A stretch of 64,000 bases of DNA from Bacillus sp. B-jedd (GCF_000821085.1 NZ_CCXR01000001.1:434001-498000); one strand, 5' to 3'. Shown: positions 44,274-53,978, counted from the stretch's first letter. The notes: generated by a model not told the origin, from the sequence alone. Program-made: numbers and translations.

Positions 44274-44801
44274 GTGAAAAGAACGCTTCCCCTTATGTTG
44301 TTACTCGTTGCTATCTTTCTGGCTGGGTGTTCAGAGAATGAGGAAACGAAGGTTAGTTCAAAACCTGAGAAAATCATTCAAGCAGCGGGGAAATCAAACA
44401 GTTGGGAACTGTCCACAGAATTTAAATCTACCGAGGGAGATTACTTGCTTGGAGAGGAAGGAAAAGTTGGGCTAATTGGCCCGAATTTTGAATCTGGAAA
44501 AGTCAACAAATGGCTATGGCATTTTTGGGGAGACGAAAAGACTATTGAAGGCGGAAACTTCCAAGTAGTTGCGATTCACAAAGAAACCGGTGAAAAAGAA
44601 ATGGCATTGGTTGAAAACGCAGGTGCCCAGAATGTGAAAAAGGTTTGGTCTTATGGAGAATTAAGCTACAGTCCGAATGGCGTTAGAGGATCGGACAGCT
44701 CTATGCCCTCCAATATGTCATTATCCAAACCGGGGATTTGGAGATTGGAAATTTCGATAGGCAATACCTATTTCGGCGAGATAGTCGTGGATGTGAAGTA
44801 G
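44274..44801 (+). CDS. Lipoprotein, DUF4871-like
   Basis: A 175-residue lipoprotein (signal with lipobox LAGC near residue 19). The mature part contains GKVGLIGPNFESGK and a C-terminal PGIWRLEISIGNTYFGEIVVDVK stretch, shaped like an Ig-fold domain. The start is GTG at 44274 behind GGAGAGG. The DUF4871 assignment is from memory and uncertain. Confidence 0.6.
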   Translation: MKRTLPLMLLLVAIFLAGCSENEETKVSSKPEKIIQAAGKSNSWELSTEFKSTEGDYLLGEEGKVGLIGPNFESGKVNKWLWHFWGDEKTIEGGNFQVVAIHKETGEKEMALVENAGAQNVKKVWSYGELSYSPNGVRGSDSSMPSNMSLSKPGIWRLEISIGNTYFGEIVVDVK

Positions 44802-44871
44802 GTAGTCTAGGTAGGATAAGTTTTGGCAAAAATAAACTTGGCGCGAAACTAACAGGAAGTCAAAAATAATT

Positions 44872-44905
44872 TGAGGGACACTGTACCATGGCAGTGTCCC
44901 TTTTG
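44872..44905 (+). terminator. Terminator after the lipoprotein gene
   Basis: AGGGACACTG pairs with CAGTGTCCCT, then TTTGC. It directly abuts the end of the broken CPBP reading frame. Confidence 0.8.
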
Positions 44906-45595
44906 CTACATCCCAGGCGGTATATAAAGATTTAAAAACACAAACACGGACAAATTCCCAACATCCACAAGCATGTGGGAAATGATCGGCCAACGCAGGC
45001 TGTCAGTTTTATAACGGATTAATTACCAAACAATCCCCATTATAAACAAAGTGATGTACATCTGAACGGATCGGTTGGCGATTGAGAAGACTCCCCACAT
45101 TAACGGATGGCTCAATACGAAAAAGAAAGTGGAATATAAAATAATTGCCCAGCGGGGATAATCCTTGCCGGCATCCAATAGCAGTCCCCGCCAATACCCT
45201 TCTTCGAAAAGAGGGTTTATAAGTGCAACTAGAAATAAAAACAGTGTAATCACCGGATAGTCCGCGAGCAGCTTCAGGTTAGGAAGTAGGATGCCCAGTG
45301 CCGGGAAAATCCCTATCAATAATCCAATGACTAGCCACTTCCGGCTGAAAACAGGGTTTTTCAACCACCCCTTAAGTTCTAGCTTTGAAATGAATAAGGC
45401 TATCATCAATCCGGATAGGCCCCAATAGGTTAATGCGGTCATGATCCAGGCATTGTCAGAAAGGTGAGTGTGGCTAGTTGAAGTGGTAAGGTGGACGGTG
45501 CCAATGATGAATAGCGGCGACAGTAAAACAAGTACTCTATTCCTTCTGGAATTTATACTGAAAATCTTTTTAACCCCCCAAATAAAGTTCTTCAT
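44906..45595 (-). pseudogene. CPBP-family intramembrane metalloprotease, interrupted by one stop codon
   Basis: The frame from 45595 gives a 190-residue product with the CPBP motif EEGYWRGLLLDAG (EExxxR) and FFFVLSHPLMWG. It stops at TAA (45025-45023) after FIMGIVW. The same frame continues beyond the TAA for 38 codons to a TAG at 44908: LIRYKTDSLRWPII, then SHMLVDVGNLSVF, which carries the third family motif (His and Asp/Asn). One nonsense change therefore separates the last active-site residue from the rest. It could be a pseudogene, a sequence error, or a readthrough site. Confidence 0.75.
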
Positions 45596-45746
45596 TAGTT
45601 AATATTTACCATCATTGTACCAATGGCGGTGACAGGATGACAATATCAATATGCGCAACAGATTAAACAAACCTGAAACTGTCTGGCTTTATGCCATCCG
45701 CTAAAAACATGCTATAATCAGGAAAAATGACAAAGGGGAAACCATT

Positions 45747-46610
45747 GTGTGGCAGGAAATGATTCAAATAGACGGCCCTTATAATTTTGACATGGTCCTT
45801 GACCGGCTTTCGATGGACCCGCTCAATGCGCTTGACCTGGAAAAAAGGACGATCACAGTACCGATTCGGCTGGACGGCGAACCGTTTACCGCCAAAGTGA
45901 CCGCAACCGGTACTACTGAACAGCCAGGATTCAGTGTTGAAGCGCAAAGTGGCGATAAAGAACGCATCATCAAACGGCTTGCGGAAGTATTCCAATGGGA
46001 AGTGCCGTTAAAGGATATTCATCATCATTTTGGCAAAACTGACCTCAATGCCATCTTCGAAGAACATATCGGAACACCGCTCATTCTCGACTTCGACCCG
46101 TTCGGCTGCCTTTTGAAATGTATTATCCACCAGCAGCTCAATATGGCCTTTGCCATTAAGCTGACAGAACGATTCGTCAAAAAGTATGGTTTTGAAAAAG
46201 ACGGCGCCTGGTTTTATCCGGATCCGGAAACGGTTGCTATGCTGACGGTCGAAGAACTAAGGGACCTGCAATTCAGCGGCAGGAAAGCGGAGTATGTTAT
46301 TGATATCGCCAAAGCAGTCACAGAAGGTGGACTGGACTTGGAGGAGCTCAAGCAGGAGGATGAGCAAGTCATTTTCGACAAACTCATCAAAATCCGCGGC
46401 ATTGGCGCCTGGACAATCCAAAACTTCCTGCTATTCGGACTCGGCCGCCAGAACCTATTTCCAATGGGGGACATCGGCATCCAAAACGCACTTAAAAAAC
46501 TATACCAACTCGAACGCAAACCCACACAACTAGAAATGGAACAATACAAAACCGGCTGGGAACCCTACCTCAGCTACGCCTCCCTCTATTTGTGGAGAAG
46601 CATAGAATGA
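45747..46610 (+). CDS. yfjP: DNA-3-methyladenine glycosylase (YfjP-like)
   Basis: A 287-residue HhH-GPD DNA glycosylase. The helix-hairpin-helix is [18 protein letters not shown] and the catalytic Asp lies in [15 protein letters not shown]. The N-terminal half is a TATA-box-like fold, typical of AlkA-type enzymes. It removes alkylated purines in base-excision repair. It starts with GTG at 45747 behind AAAGGGG. It lies next to the RlmD gene as in B. subtilis yfjP-yfjO. Confidence 0.88.
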   Translation: MWQEMIQIDGPYNFDMVLDRLSMDPLNALDLEKRTITVPIRLDGEPFTAKVTATGTTEQPGFSVEAQSGDKERIIKRLAEVFQWEVPLKDIHHHFGKTDLNAIFEEHIGTPLILDFDPFGCLLKCIIHQQLNMAFAIKLTERFVKKYGFEKDGAWFYPDPETVAMLTVEELRDLQFSGRKAEYVIDIAKAVTEGGLDLEELKQEDEQVIFDKLIKIRGIGAWTIQNFLLFGLGRQNLFPMGDIGIQNALKKLYQLERKPTQLEMEQYKTGWEPYLSYASLYLWRSIE

Positions 46611-46692
46611 AGCGGGGGTCGATTCCTGTGCTTCATTTGAGAAGCAAAATACTGCCCCATTTACGAAGAGGGAAATAGACGGAGTGAACATC

Positions 46693-48084
46693 ATGAAAAA
46701 AGAACAGGCCATTAAAATAGAAACGAAGCAGACATTCCCGCTTACGATCAAGCGGCTCGGCATTAACGGAGAAGGTGTCGGCTATTTCAAAAGGCAGGTT
46801 GTCTTCGTGCCAGGCGCGCTGCCTGGTGAGGAAGTCGTCGTTGAGGCGACGAAAATCAACCCGAAGTTCGCCGAAGCACGGATTAAAAAAATCCGTAAAG
46901 CCTCGCCATATCGGGTGGCTCCGCCCTGCCCAGTTTATGAACAGTGCGGGGGCTGCCAGCTACAGCATCTCAAGTATGAGCGGCAGCTCGTCGAAAAGCG
47001 CGACATTGTCATGCAATCACTTGAGCGTCACACAAAGCTGAAGCTTGATGAACTCGATATCCGTCCGATGATTGGAATGGAAGATCCATGGTCATACCGA
47101 AACAAAAGCAGCTTCCAGGTCGGTGTTGAAAAGGGCAAGGTGCTCGCTGGCCTGTATGGCCTGAACTCACATAAGCTTATCAACATCGAACAATGCGCTG
47201 TCCAGCATTCCGCGACAACAGAAGCAACATTGATGGTCAGGCAGATTCTACAGGACCTGCGCATTCCTATTTATAATGAAAAAAACCGCAAAGGAATCGT
47301 GCGCACGATCGTTACCCGTGTTGGCGTCCAGTCTAAGGAACTGCAGGTCGTGCTGATTACGACACAGCGGGATATTCCGAAAAGGGAGTTATTAATAGAA
47401 GAAATTACGAAGAGGCTTCCGGGAGTTAAGTCAATTGTCCAGAATATTAACGGGGAAAGAACTTCATTGATTTTTGGAAAAGAAACCGCTACGTTGTCGG
47501 GCAGCGATTTTATCCAGGAAACACTCGGGGACCTACAGTTTGAGCTTTCCGCCAGGACATTCTTCCAATTGAATCCCGTCCAGACGGTTAAACTTTATGA
47601 TGAGGTGAAAAAGGCAGCCGAGCTGACTGGATCTGAAAAGGTTGTCGATGCCTACTGCGGAGTTGGCACAATCGGACTTTGGGTCGCAGACAAAGCTGGG
47701 GAAATCAGAGGGATGGACATCATTCCTGAATCCATCGAGGACGCCAAGAAAAACGCCGCCCGCCACGGCATTAACCATGCCAAATATGTAACAGGCAAGG
47801 CGGAAGAGCTGCTGCCGAAGTGGACAAAGGAAGGCTGGCGGCCGGATGTCGTCATTGTGGATCCGCCAAGAACCGGCCTTGACGGCAAGCTGCTGGAGAC
47901 ACTGCTAAAAGTTAAACCAAAGAAAATTGTCTATGTGTCATGTAATCCTTCCACACTGGCCAGGGACATCCAGACATTGAGCGGGATATTCAATGTTGAA
48001 TATATCCAGCCAGTTGATATGTTCCCGCAGACAGCGCATGTTGAGGCTGTTTGTAGATTGGGACTTAATGTAACTAACCATTAA
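46693..48084 (+). CDS. rlmD: 23S rRNA (uracil-C5)-methyltransferase, RlmD/RumA family (YfjO-like)
   Basis: A 463-residue enzyme. An N-terminal TRAM domain (residues about 10-70) is followed by an iron-sulfur cluster motif ([15 protein letters not shown], plus a later Cys), a SAM-binding core ([19 protein letters not shown]), the catalytic Cys in [13 protein letters not shown] and the Pro/Gly-rich DPPRTGLD loop. It methylates a uridine of 23S rRNA. The start at 46693 lies 7 bases after GGAGTGA. The last 17 bases of the gene form part of a direct repeat that recurs at 54965, which marks an integration site at its 3' end. Confidence 0.92.
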   Translation: MKKEQAIKIETKQTFPLTIKRLGINGEGVGYFKRQVVFVPGALPGEEVVVEATKINPKFAEARIKKIRKASPYRVAPPCPVYEQCGGCQLQHLKYERQLVEKRDIVMQSLERHTKLKLDELDIRPMIGMEDPWSYRNKSSFQVGVEKGKVLAGLYGLNSHKLINIEQCAVQHSATTEATLMVRQILQDLRIPIYNEKNRKGIVRTIVTRVGVQSKELQVVLITTQRDIPKRELLIEEITKRLPGVKSIVQNINGERTSLIFGKETATLSGSDFIQETLGDLQFELSARTFFQLNPVQTVKLYDEVKKAAELTGSEKVVDAYCGVGTIGLWVADKAGEIRGMDIIPESIEDAKKNAARHGINHAKYVTGKAEELLPKWTKEGWRPDVVIVDPPRTGLDGKLLETLLKVKPKKIVYVSCNPSTLARDIQTLSGIFNVEYIQPVDMFPQTAHVEAVCRLGLNVTNH

Positions 48085-48397
48085 ACTCACTAACCCGCTA
48101 CAATAAACATTTCCGATTTCTCTTCTCAGTGAGAAAAAAGATTTCATAAATAGGCGGGAGAAAGACAGGGCAACCCCTTGCGGGGTCTGCCTTTTTGTTT
48201 TGTATGGACTCGGAAAACTTTATTCGTATTCGAGAAAAAGCGTGAAAAAAAGTGGGGGAAAAGCGTGAGAAAATGTGTGAAAAAGGGTGTGGAAAAGAGG
48301 GGAAACGGGATTTCGGAAAACTTTATTCGAACTGAAAAAACGAAGAAATGCGGGTCCGAGTGGGGTAAAATCGGTGGAGATTAAAATTCATGTACAT
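48068..48397 (+). repeat. Long direct repeat, left copy (includes the end of rlmD)
   Basis: 330 bases, almost identical to 54965-55293. By eye the differences are two substitutions (T/A near 48199 and G/A near 48278) and one extra G in a GGGGG run. It starts in the final codons of rlmD (ATGTAACTAACCATTAA), includes the terminator (GGCAACCCC-TTG-CGGGGTCTGCC) and ends at TTCATGTACAT. Inside, the 16-base CGGAAAACTTTATTCG occurs twice (48211 and 48314). Repeats at a gene end fit an attachment-site pair of an integrated element. Confidence 0.92.
48164..48197 (+). terminator. Terminator of rlmD
   Basis: AGGGCAACCCC pairs with CGGGGTCTGCCT around TTG, followed by TTTTTGTTTTG. The second repeat copy carries the same terminator near 55061-55094. 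Confidence 0.8.
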
Positions 48398-48621
48398 AGT
48401 AGATACAAAAAAATAGGGAAAATGATTTTTCCTATTTTTTCTATAAGGATTAAAGGGAAAAGGAAGTTTTATAATTGATGATGAAATGAGGCGTAAGTTA
48501 ATTGAAGCGTCTACTGCCGTATAAGGAACATGAAAAGTTGTAATATTATGTTAAAAAATATATAAAATTTGGTATAATAATTAGCAGTATTATATTTTAA
48601 AAGATTGAGGGGGATGCCTTT

Positions 48622-49083
48622 ATGCTTAGTCGAAAGGATGAAATGAAGAATTGGCTATTGAATGAAGTGTGTAAAGCAGACCCTGGATGTGATAAGAAAA
48701 TTAGAGAGTTAATTCTTGCAGATAAAAAGTTAGTCAAAAAAATAAATGAAATATTTTATACATATAATCCAATGAACGATATTAAAAAATCCATAATGGA
48801 CTTCTTGACTGAAAACAAAATCATTATTCGTACTTGTAAAGAATGTGGAAAAAAGAATGTTATCTCCTCAGACGATATACTGGAAGCGAGTTGTGAAGAT
48901 TGTCTCCAGCCACTATTAAAAAGACAAGTTCAAAAAAAAACTGTTAGTTTTCATAAGGAAAGTCAAGAGAATTATGAAGGGAAAAAATGTATCTACTGTG
49001 GATCCCCCGTTGCTCCTTTTTCTAATATGGTGTGCCCAAGGTGTTATCAAAGTAATTCCTTGTATTCTATAAGATTCACTTAA
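48622..49083 (+). CDS. Protein with paired zinc ribbons
   Basis: A 153-residue protein. Residues about 1-65 are helical and basic; then come CKECGKKN, CEDC, a linker, CIYCGS and CPRCYQ, which fit two zinc ribbons. AGGGGGATG precedes the ATG. It starts the island and could be a nucleic-acid-binding accessory protein. Not recognised as a known family. Confidence 0.65.
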   Translation: MLSRKDEMKNWLLNEVCKADPGCDKKIRELILADKKLVKKINEIFYTYNPMNDIKKSIMDFLTENKIIIRTCKECGKKNVISSDDILEASCEDCLQPLLKRQVQKKTVSFHKESQENYEGKKCIYCGSPVAPFSNMVCPRCYQSNSLYSIRFT

Positions 49084-49389
49084 TTTATTACTTTTAAGTA
49101 ATTATAAACTACAGTTACCTATCTTTGTTTGAGTACAGAAGGAATTGAATGTCAAGAAATATCTGTAGCCCAGCAATATACTAACGACAGTCATAATAAA
49201 CATCCCACAGTTATAAAATAGTCTTCTCAAATCCAATGCAAAAAGCGGGACAAAACGAGAGAAAAACACTCGAAATCCAGACCCAAGATCAACAGGTATC
49301 GAGCCCTGTGACCTTCGGTCTTTTTCCTATTACGGGGGTCAAGCAGGGGTCCGACACTTGAAGTATAGACGAACGAAAAAATGAGTTGT

Positions 49390-49690
49390 ATATTAATGAC
49401 ATAGCAATAGATGAACTACCTCAAGGAACTGCCACTCAAATCCTCGGCATTCCCATCTAATGCTCAAACTTCAAATATATCTACGAAGGAGAATCCTCAA
49501 ACAGCAGGGGCAGGAATCATATTTTAGTTAGAAGGTAATGTGATTAGCTCTGACATCGCCAAGTATAGGAAGATTTGGATGCGGATTTTAGTGTGGATGG
49601 AGAAGATGGAAGTGTTACGTTATAGGGGACTTGGAAAGAAATTCTACAAATGAAGTTGAATTATGATTTGAAAGATAGGGAAGAGTAGGT
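49390..49690 (+). pseudogene. Remnants of one or two decayed genes
   Basis: Short stretches look coding but are broken. At 49381-49459 a frame gives ELYINDIAIDELPQ and ends at a stop. At 49560-49688 a frame gives EDLDADFSVDGEDGSVTL, a TAG, then GTWKEILQMKLNYDLKDREE in the same frame. No complete gene can be read in 49084-49873. Parent family unknown. Confidence 0.4.
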
Positions 49691-49717
49691 TCAGTAGATT
49701 AATTTTGCAGGAGTGAA

Positions 49718-49754
49718 TTACACGTATGTTATATCGCATACGTGTTTTTTTGTT
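49718..49754 (+). terminator. Terminator after the gene remnants
   Basis: CACGTATG pairs with CATACGTG around TTATATCG, followed by TTTTTTTT. Confidence 0.75.
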
Positions 49755-49873
49755 GACGTTGAAGGATCTAAAAGACTATAACTTTATTTTTTTGTAATTG
49801 ATTTCAAAGTTACTTGACAAAATAACGAAAAAGGTAAATAATAATGGTAGATTATGGTGTGGAAGGTGATAGA

Positions 49874-50554
49874 GTGGATAAAATAATAGAAAAGTGTATG
49901 CTTACCAGTGAACAACGAGCTCTAATTGTCCAAGGAATTCAAAAAGGAATTAAGGACTATAAAGATCTTGTTGCATTAATGCCAGTAACCAGAACAAAAA
50001 AACATGCTCCACATTTATTATATGACATGGTTAATGAGAGTGTCGCAACAATGATAGAGGATAATCCCCACACACTAATGAAGGTCATTCCAAAAAGAGC
50101 AGGGTTTCACCCATATATAGTGATTCATGACACAATAAGGAATATATTTATTCTGGTGTCCAAACTCCCCCAAAAAAAATATATACCCACACCATGTAAT
50201 TACAGAGGGGAATACGCTTCATCTAATGCAGTACGTCTAACAGATATGGGAATGACGTTAGATGAAATTTACGGTGATACCCCATATCAAGAATCTCTAT
50301 CTTTGGGTATAGACAACCAGCCTTTTGGAATTATTGTCACTTATGATAGTAAGCAAGAATCCTATTTTGAAGGTGCTTTAAGACCAGACCAAGAAGATTG
50401 GATTTACAAAGAGGATATTTCAGATTCAATTAATATTGATACTGAGGTTCTTGTGCCACTCAATAACTACCAACTATCAGATATTCCAACACCACTAAAA
50501 ACACCATTAGAAGAAGATATTGTAGTTAAGCTAAAAGGAAAGACTACATCTTAG
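49874..50554 (+). CDS. Unknown protein paired with XRE-ImmA gene (possible DUF5986)
   Basis: A 226-residue soluble protein. Helical N-terminus (residues 1-60), a central beta-rich part with PHTLMKVIPKRAGFHPYIVI and a C-terminal half with acidic stretches. GTG at 49874 has GGAAGGTGAT before it and is preferred over the ATG at 49844. The next gene begins 31 bases later. This size and pairing resemble the DUF5986 family seen beside XRE-ImmA genes, but I hold that loosely. A toxin or phage-sensor partner is possible. Confidence 0.5.
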   Translation: MDKIIEKCMLTSEQRALIVQGIQKGIKDYKDLVALMPVTRTKKHAPHLLYDMVNESVATMIEDNPHTLMKVIPKRAGFHPYIVIHDTIRNIFILVSKLPQKKYIPTPCNYRGEYASSNAVRLTDMGMTLDEIYGDTPYQESLSLGIDNQPFGIIVTYDSKQESYFEGALRPDQEDWIYKEDISDSINIDTEVLVPLNNYQLSDIPTPLKTPLEEDIVVKLKGKTTS

Positions 50555-50585
50555 AGAAACTTTTGTTTAGTTAGGGGCAGTAATT

Positions 50586-51722
50586 ATGAACGTAAATCAG
50601 GAAACCGTTTTTAATCCGAAGAGACTAAGAGAAGCAAGGTTAGTAAGAGGAATGACTATAAAAGGACTTGCTGACACGATTGGAGTCTCAAAACAGGCTA
50701 TTTCGCAATTTGAACTTGGTGAACATATGCCCAAGCAAGAAACAATGATGGCTTTAATTAATACTTTAGGGTTTCCAAAGAGTTTTTTTTACAAAGATTT
50801 CAAAGAACAATATGTTGGGAATACCTTTTTTCGTGCCAATGCCACCGCTACGAAAATGAGTAAAGAAATGCAACTTAATAAGTCATTATTAGCTGGATAT
50901 ATCTACAGCTATTTATCCGATTTAATAGAATTCCCAGATTTGAACTTACCAGATGTATCGGAATTAAACACAAACTGGGATGATAACAATGCTATCGAAG
51001 AATTGGCAAAAAGGGTTAGAGAGTATTGGGGCATAGGTGAAAATCCAATTGCTAACATTGTACACTTGTTAGAACGAAATGGAATCATGGTATTCTCTGT
51101 TGATACAGATAGCCAAAAAGTAGATGCATTTTGTCAACACCGAACAGGGAGACCTTTTATTTTCCTTGGGAATGACAAACAATCGGCGTTTAGGAGACAG
51201 TTTGACGGCGGACATGAGTTAGGTCATGTCCTTATGCACGAGGATATAGATAATCAAGATACTCTTAGTAGAGAAGAAATAAAAGCTATGGAGAATCAAG
51301 CAAACCGTTTTGCATCAGCACTATTGTTGCCTGCAGAGGCATTTGCAAAATCAGTTACATCCACTTCATTATTGCATTTTATAGAGTTAAAGAAGTATTG
51401 GCAAGTTTCCATTGGTGCAATGATATATAGAAGTTACCAACTAAACATAATTGATGAAAGTAGATATACATCATTACAGAAACAAATGTCGATGAGAAAA
51501 ATGAGGACAAAAGAACCTTTAGACGATGTGTATCCATTACAGGAACCTGTAGTTCTGAAAAAGAGCATCTTAATGCTACTTGAACATAATGTAAAAAACG
51601 AGTTGCAACTTATTCAGGAAATGGGAGTACCGCAAGAGTTTATCGAAATGTTATGCAATCTCCCTAAAGGTACTTTAAATTACAAAGAGCCAGAACCGAC
51701 AATCAGGTTGGTTAAGAGGTAG
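50586..51722 (+). CDS. XRE regulator fused to ImmA/IrrE metallopeptidase
   Basis: A 378-residue protein. Residues 10-65 form an XRE helix-turn-helix (LREARLVRGMTIKGLADTIG and SKQAISQFELG). Residues about 140-260 carry the ImmA/IrrE zinc peptidase motif HELGH (about 210-214) followed by Glu in ENQANRFASALLLP. In ICEBs1 the separate proteins ImmR and ImmA do these jobs: the peptidase cleaves the repressor. Here both are in one chain. It probably controls the gene pair with 49874. Terminator follows. Confidence 0.85.
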   Translation: MNVNQETVFNPKRLREARLVRGMTIKGLADTIGVSKQAISQFELGEHMPKQETMMALINTLGFPKSFFYKDFKEQYVGNTFFRANATATKMSKEMQLNKSLLAGYIYSYLSDLIEFPDLNLPDVSELNTNWDDNNAIEELAKRVREYWGIGENPIANIVHLLERNGIMVFSVDTDSQKVDAFCQHRTGRPFIFLGNDKQSAFRRQFDGGHELGHVLMHEDIDNQDTLSREEIKAMENQANRFASALLLPAEAFAKSVTSTSLLHFIELKKYWQVSIGAMIYRSYQLNIIDESRYTSLQKQMSMRKMRTKEPLDDVYPLQEPVVLKKSILMLLEHNVKNELQLIQEMGVPQEFIEMLCNLPKGTLNYKEPEPTIRLVKR

Positions 51723-51729
51723 ACCAAGC

Positions 51730-51758
51730 CAGCCCTCGATTCTGAGGGCTTCTTTTAT
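51730..51758 (+). terminator. Terminator after the XRE-ImmA gene
   Basis: AGCCCTC pairs with GAGGGCT around GATTCT, followed by TCTTTTATTTT. Confidence 0.75.
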
Positions 51759-51821
51759 TTTATGATTACATTATTGTTAGTATTATTTGTATCTTACCTA
51801 TAAAAAAAAGGATAAAATAAC

Positions 51822-52448
51822 ATGAAAATTTATTTAACAATACTCTTAATTTTTGTTCCTTCGATATATTTTGGATACATGGGACAAACAGTAGAAATGG
51901 GTTTAGCGATTGTAGCGGGTGCAGTAACAAGTGCTTTTATAAATCTTGATAAATTTGAGAGATTTAGTGGAGCGGGCTTTGAAGCAGAACTTAGAAAAGC
52001 TGTAAATGAAGCATATGCAACTTTGGATAATTTAAAGGAAGTTTCTAAGCCTTTAATGAAGGTAACTCTCACCAATCTTACTTATTCTAACCGTTGGGGT
52101 GGGATGGACTTTAAGGAAAAACATGAATATAAGAATGCCATAGAGAATATTTCAAAGTCATTAGAAATCAATGATGAATTAAAAATTACATATGAAATAT
52201 TTCACAGATACCATACATGGGACTTATACTCAGAATTTGTAGATGTTCTGTACAAAGAAACAAATAACCATGAATTAAGGAATAAGCTTAATAGCATTAA
52301 AGATTACTCCACAGAAAACTTTCCGAATAAAGAGGAGATTATTGAAATTATTGCTACTAATGATTCTGTTCTAACAACGAATATGGTTGATAAGTTACAA
52401 ACGTATTTATACTATTTAAAGAACAGAAAACTGCAAGAATCAGCTTAA
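51822..52448 (+). CDS. Membrane-anchored protein of unknown function
   Basis: A 208-residue protein. Two hydrophobic segments (residues 3-20 and 24-42) are followed by a charged helical cytoplasmic part that contains a coiled-coil-like run. AAGGA lies before the ATG. No homologue recognised. Membrane effectors of this form occur in anti-phage systems, but nothing proves that here. Confidence 0.5.
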   Translation: MKIYLTILLIFVPSIYFGYMGQTVEMGLAIVAGAVTSAFINLDKFERFSGAGFEAELRKAVNEAYATLDNLKEVSKPLMKVTLTNLTYSNRWGGMDFKEKHEYKNAIENISKSLEINDELKITYEIFHRYHTWDLYSEFVDVLYKETNNHELRNKLNSIKDYSTENFPNKEEIIEIIATNDSVLTTNMVDKLQTYLYYLKNRKLQESA

Positions 52449-52500
52449 AATGAATGACTCCTGGATAATGTAGAAAGATAGTCTCAGGAAGTTATAATAA

Positions 52501-52725
52501 TTTTTAAAGCACATCTATTCATATTGTTACTGTGGTAAAGTTCTTTCTGAATCCTGTTTTAGCCAAAGGTGTTAAGGTTGTACTGGTTTATCTGTACATG
52601 TTGAAAGTGTCAGTGTACAGAAGGAAGGTAAACAGGTTTTAACCAAAATTCATTTAAGAGAAGGAAAATGTGACGTCTTATCTGAAAGTCAAAACTACTT
52701 ATTGAAAAGTATTTATCCTTATTAG
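52501..52725 (+). pseudogene. Broken zinc-ribbon gene fragment
   Basis: One frame reads through 75 codons with a single TAA at 52573: HIYSYCYCGKVLSE, then CFSQRC, the stop, and GCTGLSVHVESVSVQ to the end. The CxC and CxxC pattern suggests a lost zinc ribbon. No start codon is visible. It accounts for most of 52449-52766. Confidence 0.45.
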
Positions 52726-52734
52726 CTATAGTAA

Positions 52735-52775
52735 AAAATAAAGGGAGACTGTTACAATCACTCCCTTTATTTAGA
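52735..52775 (-). terminator. Terminator of the ART-like gene
   Basis: AAATAAAGGGAG pairs with CTCCCTTTATTT on the minus strand, followed by TTTTAC. It overlaps the stop codon. Confidence 0.75.
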
Positions 52776-53219
52776 ATCACGAATACCTAAACGTTGTTTT
52801 GATTCCTCTGTTAAATATTTCAAAGGTACTTTCCCCTTAACAAATCGATATTCTCCAATTGAATCATATTCTTCCTGTGTAATTATACCAATAGAAATCA
52901 TACCAAACTCTTTGTGAAATACTTCTTTCTTAATGTTTACTTCTAATTCTTTCTTTGAGTATGCTTTTTCGTAAACTTTTTCTACTGGATAATATCCATC
53001 TTCATTCATTTTATTTGAATCAAAATATAAGGGTACAATATCTTCCTCGTCTAATCCCTCCTCATGCATGCAACATTTTATAAAAGCATTACTTCCATTA
53101 TAAACTTCGAATGAAACACAATCGTGATCCATACATCCAGGCTTATTAGCTGGTTTTAAATATCCATCTTCCAAAATTGATGGGATATTAATACTTAAAG
53201 TAATATGTCTTAATATCAT
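52767..53219 (-). CDS. Possible ADP-ribosyltransferase-like toxin
   Basis: A 150-residue protein. The N-terminus MILRHITLSINIPSILEDGY resembles the start of DarT/KptA-type folds (H-x-T..N-x-SIL..G). The next motif VSFEVYNGS and the C-terminal EYRFVKGKVPLKYL are also reminiscent, but the usual catalytic residues cannot be assigned with certainty. The start at 53219 has GGAGAGGAG upstream. It is divergent from a 179-residue gene, with a perfect inverted repeat between them at 53306. A toxin-antitoxin module is the leading idea. Confidence 0.45.
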   Translation of the reverse strand: MILRHITLSINIPSILEDGYLKPANKPGCMDHDCVSFEVYNGSNAFIKCCMHEEGLDEEDIVPLYFDSNKMNEDGYYPVEKVYEKAYSKKELEVNIKKEVFHKEFGMISIGIITQEEYDSIGEYRFVKGKVPLKYLTEESKQRLGIRDSK

Positions 53220-53305
53220 ATTTTTTGCTCCTCTCCACTGAACCCTTACAATTATGTAAACCAATCTTCCGAAGATTGTCAATATTAGAATCAGAAAATA
53301 GGTCC

Positions 53306-53334
53306 CTTTTTGTAAATAATTCATTTACAAAAAG
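53306..53334. promoter_or_regulatory. Inverted repeat operator between divergent genes
   Basis: A perfect 12-base inverted repeat, CTTTTTGTAAAT and ATTTACAAAAAG, has a 5-base spacer. Weaker half-sites (ATTTACGA at about 53343 and TATGTAAAC at about 53254) flank it. It sits between the divergent starts, as autoregulatory operators do. Confidence 0.6.
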
Positions 53335-53390
53335 ACAATTGCATTTACGATTTTTTGTTATACAATTTTTTATAAGGAGTGAAAATTAAA

Positions 53391-53930
53391 ATGGAAATCT
53401 ATAAAGAGATAAAGAAAACAACCTGGAGAGGAGCGAAGGTAAGAAAAATAATTAAGTTCTTGGAACGATATCAGTATATTGTAGGTCAACCTAATTTTCC
53501 TATAAGGGATATATCTAATGAATTATATTATGAAAAGAGAACAATGGAAGTATCTTATTACGGAACAAATTTAGCAATAGAAGTTGTAATTAGTTATATA
53601 AAGAAAGTGTTTGAAAGAGAGAAATACAGCAAAAGGGAATTTAAAAACAAGATATTCTCTGGAGCAAAGGTAGTGTCTTTATTAGAATTTTTAGATTTCA
53701 AAATCTATAATGCAAAGGAAAATATTGAACAATTACAGAGCAAACATAATAAGTTACTATCTATTTCTGAAAATAGAGAAATCTTTTTAAAGTACTGGGA
53801 AGCACAATTGGAAACCTTATTGAAAATGAAAAAATGGATCCTTTTTGGTATAACCCAAGTAAAACAAGAGATAGATGAAGAAGATGATTGGATTGAGTCA
53901 GTAATTTACGAGGCAGATAGTGACGACTAA
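53391..53930 (+). CDS. Unknown helical protein, divergent partner
   Basis: A 179-residue basic-then-acidic protein with long helices and an acidic C-terminus (EEDDWIESVIYEADSDD). AAGGAG lies 11 bases before the ATG at 53391. It may be the antitoxin or repressor partner of the ART-like gene, given the shared operator, but no helix-turn-helix motif is obvious. A similar run of residues (WRGAK) is present near the N-terminus of both open frames, though the one in the partner lies before its likely start. Confidence 0.5.
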   Translation: MEIYKEIKKTTWRGAKVRKIIKFLERYQYIVGQPNFPIRDISNELYYEKRTMEVSYYGTNLAIEVVISYIKKVFEREKYSKREFKNKIFSGAKVVSLLEFLDFKIYNAKENIEQLQSKHNKLLSISENREIFLKYWEAQLETLLKMKKWILFGITQVKQEIDEEDDWIESVIYEADSDD

Positions 53931-53978
53931 TCTGAAGTTTCAAAGTAGCAGGAAAAAGTTGTGAAGGGGAGGGTTTTT

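Noticed and set aside
48068..48397. Reading the 330-base repeat as the ends of an insertion sequence
   Set aside because: The copies are in direct, not inverted, orientation, have no transposase between them that fits, and include the end of rlmD.
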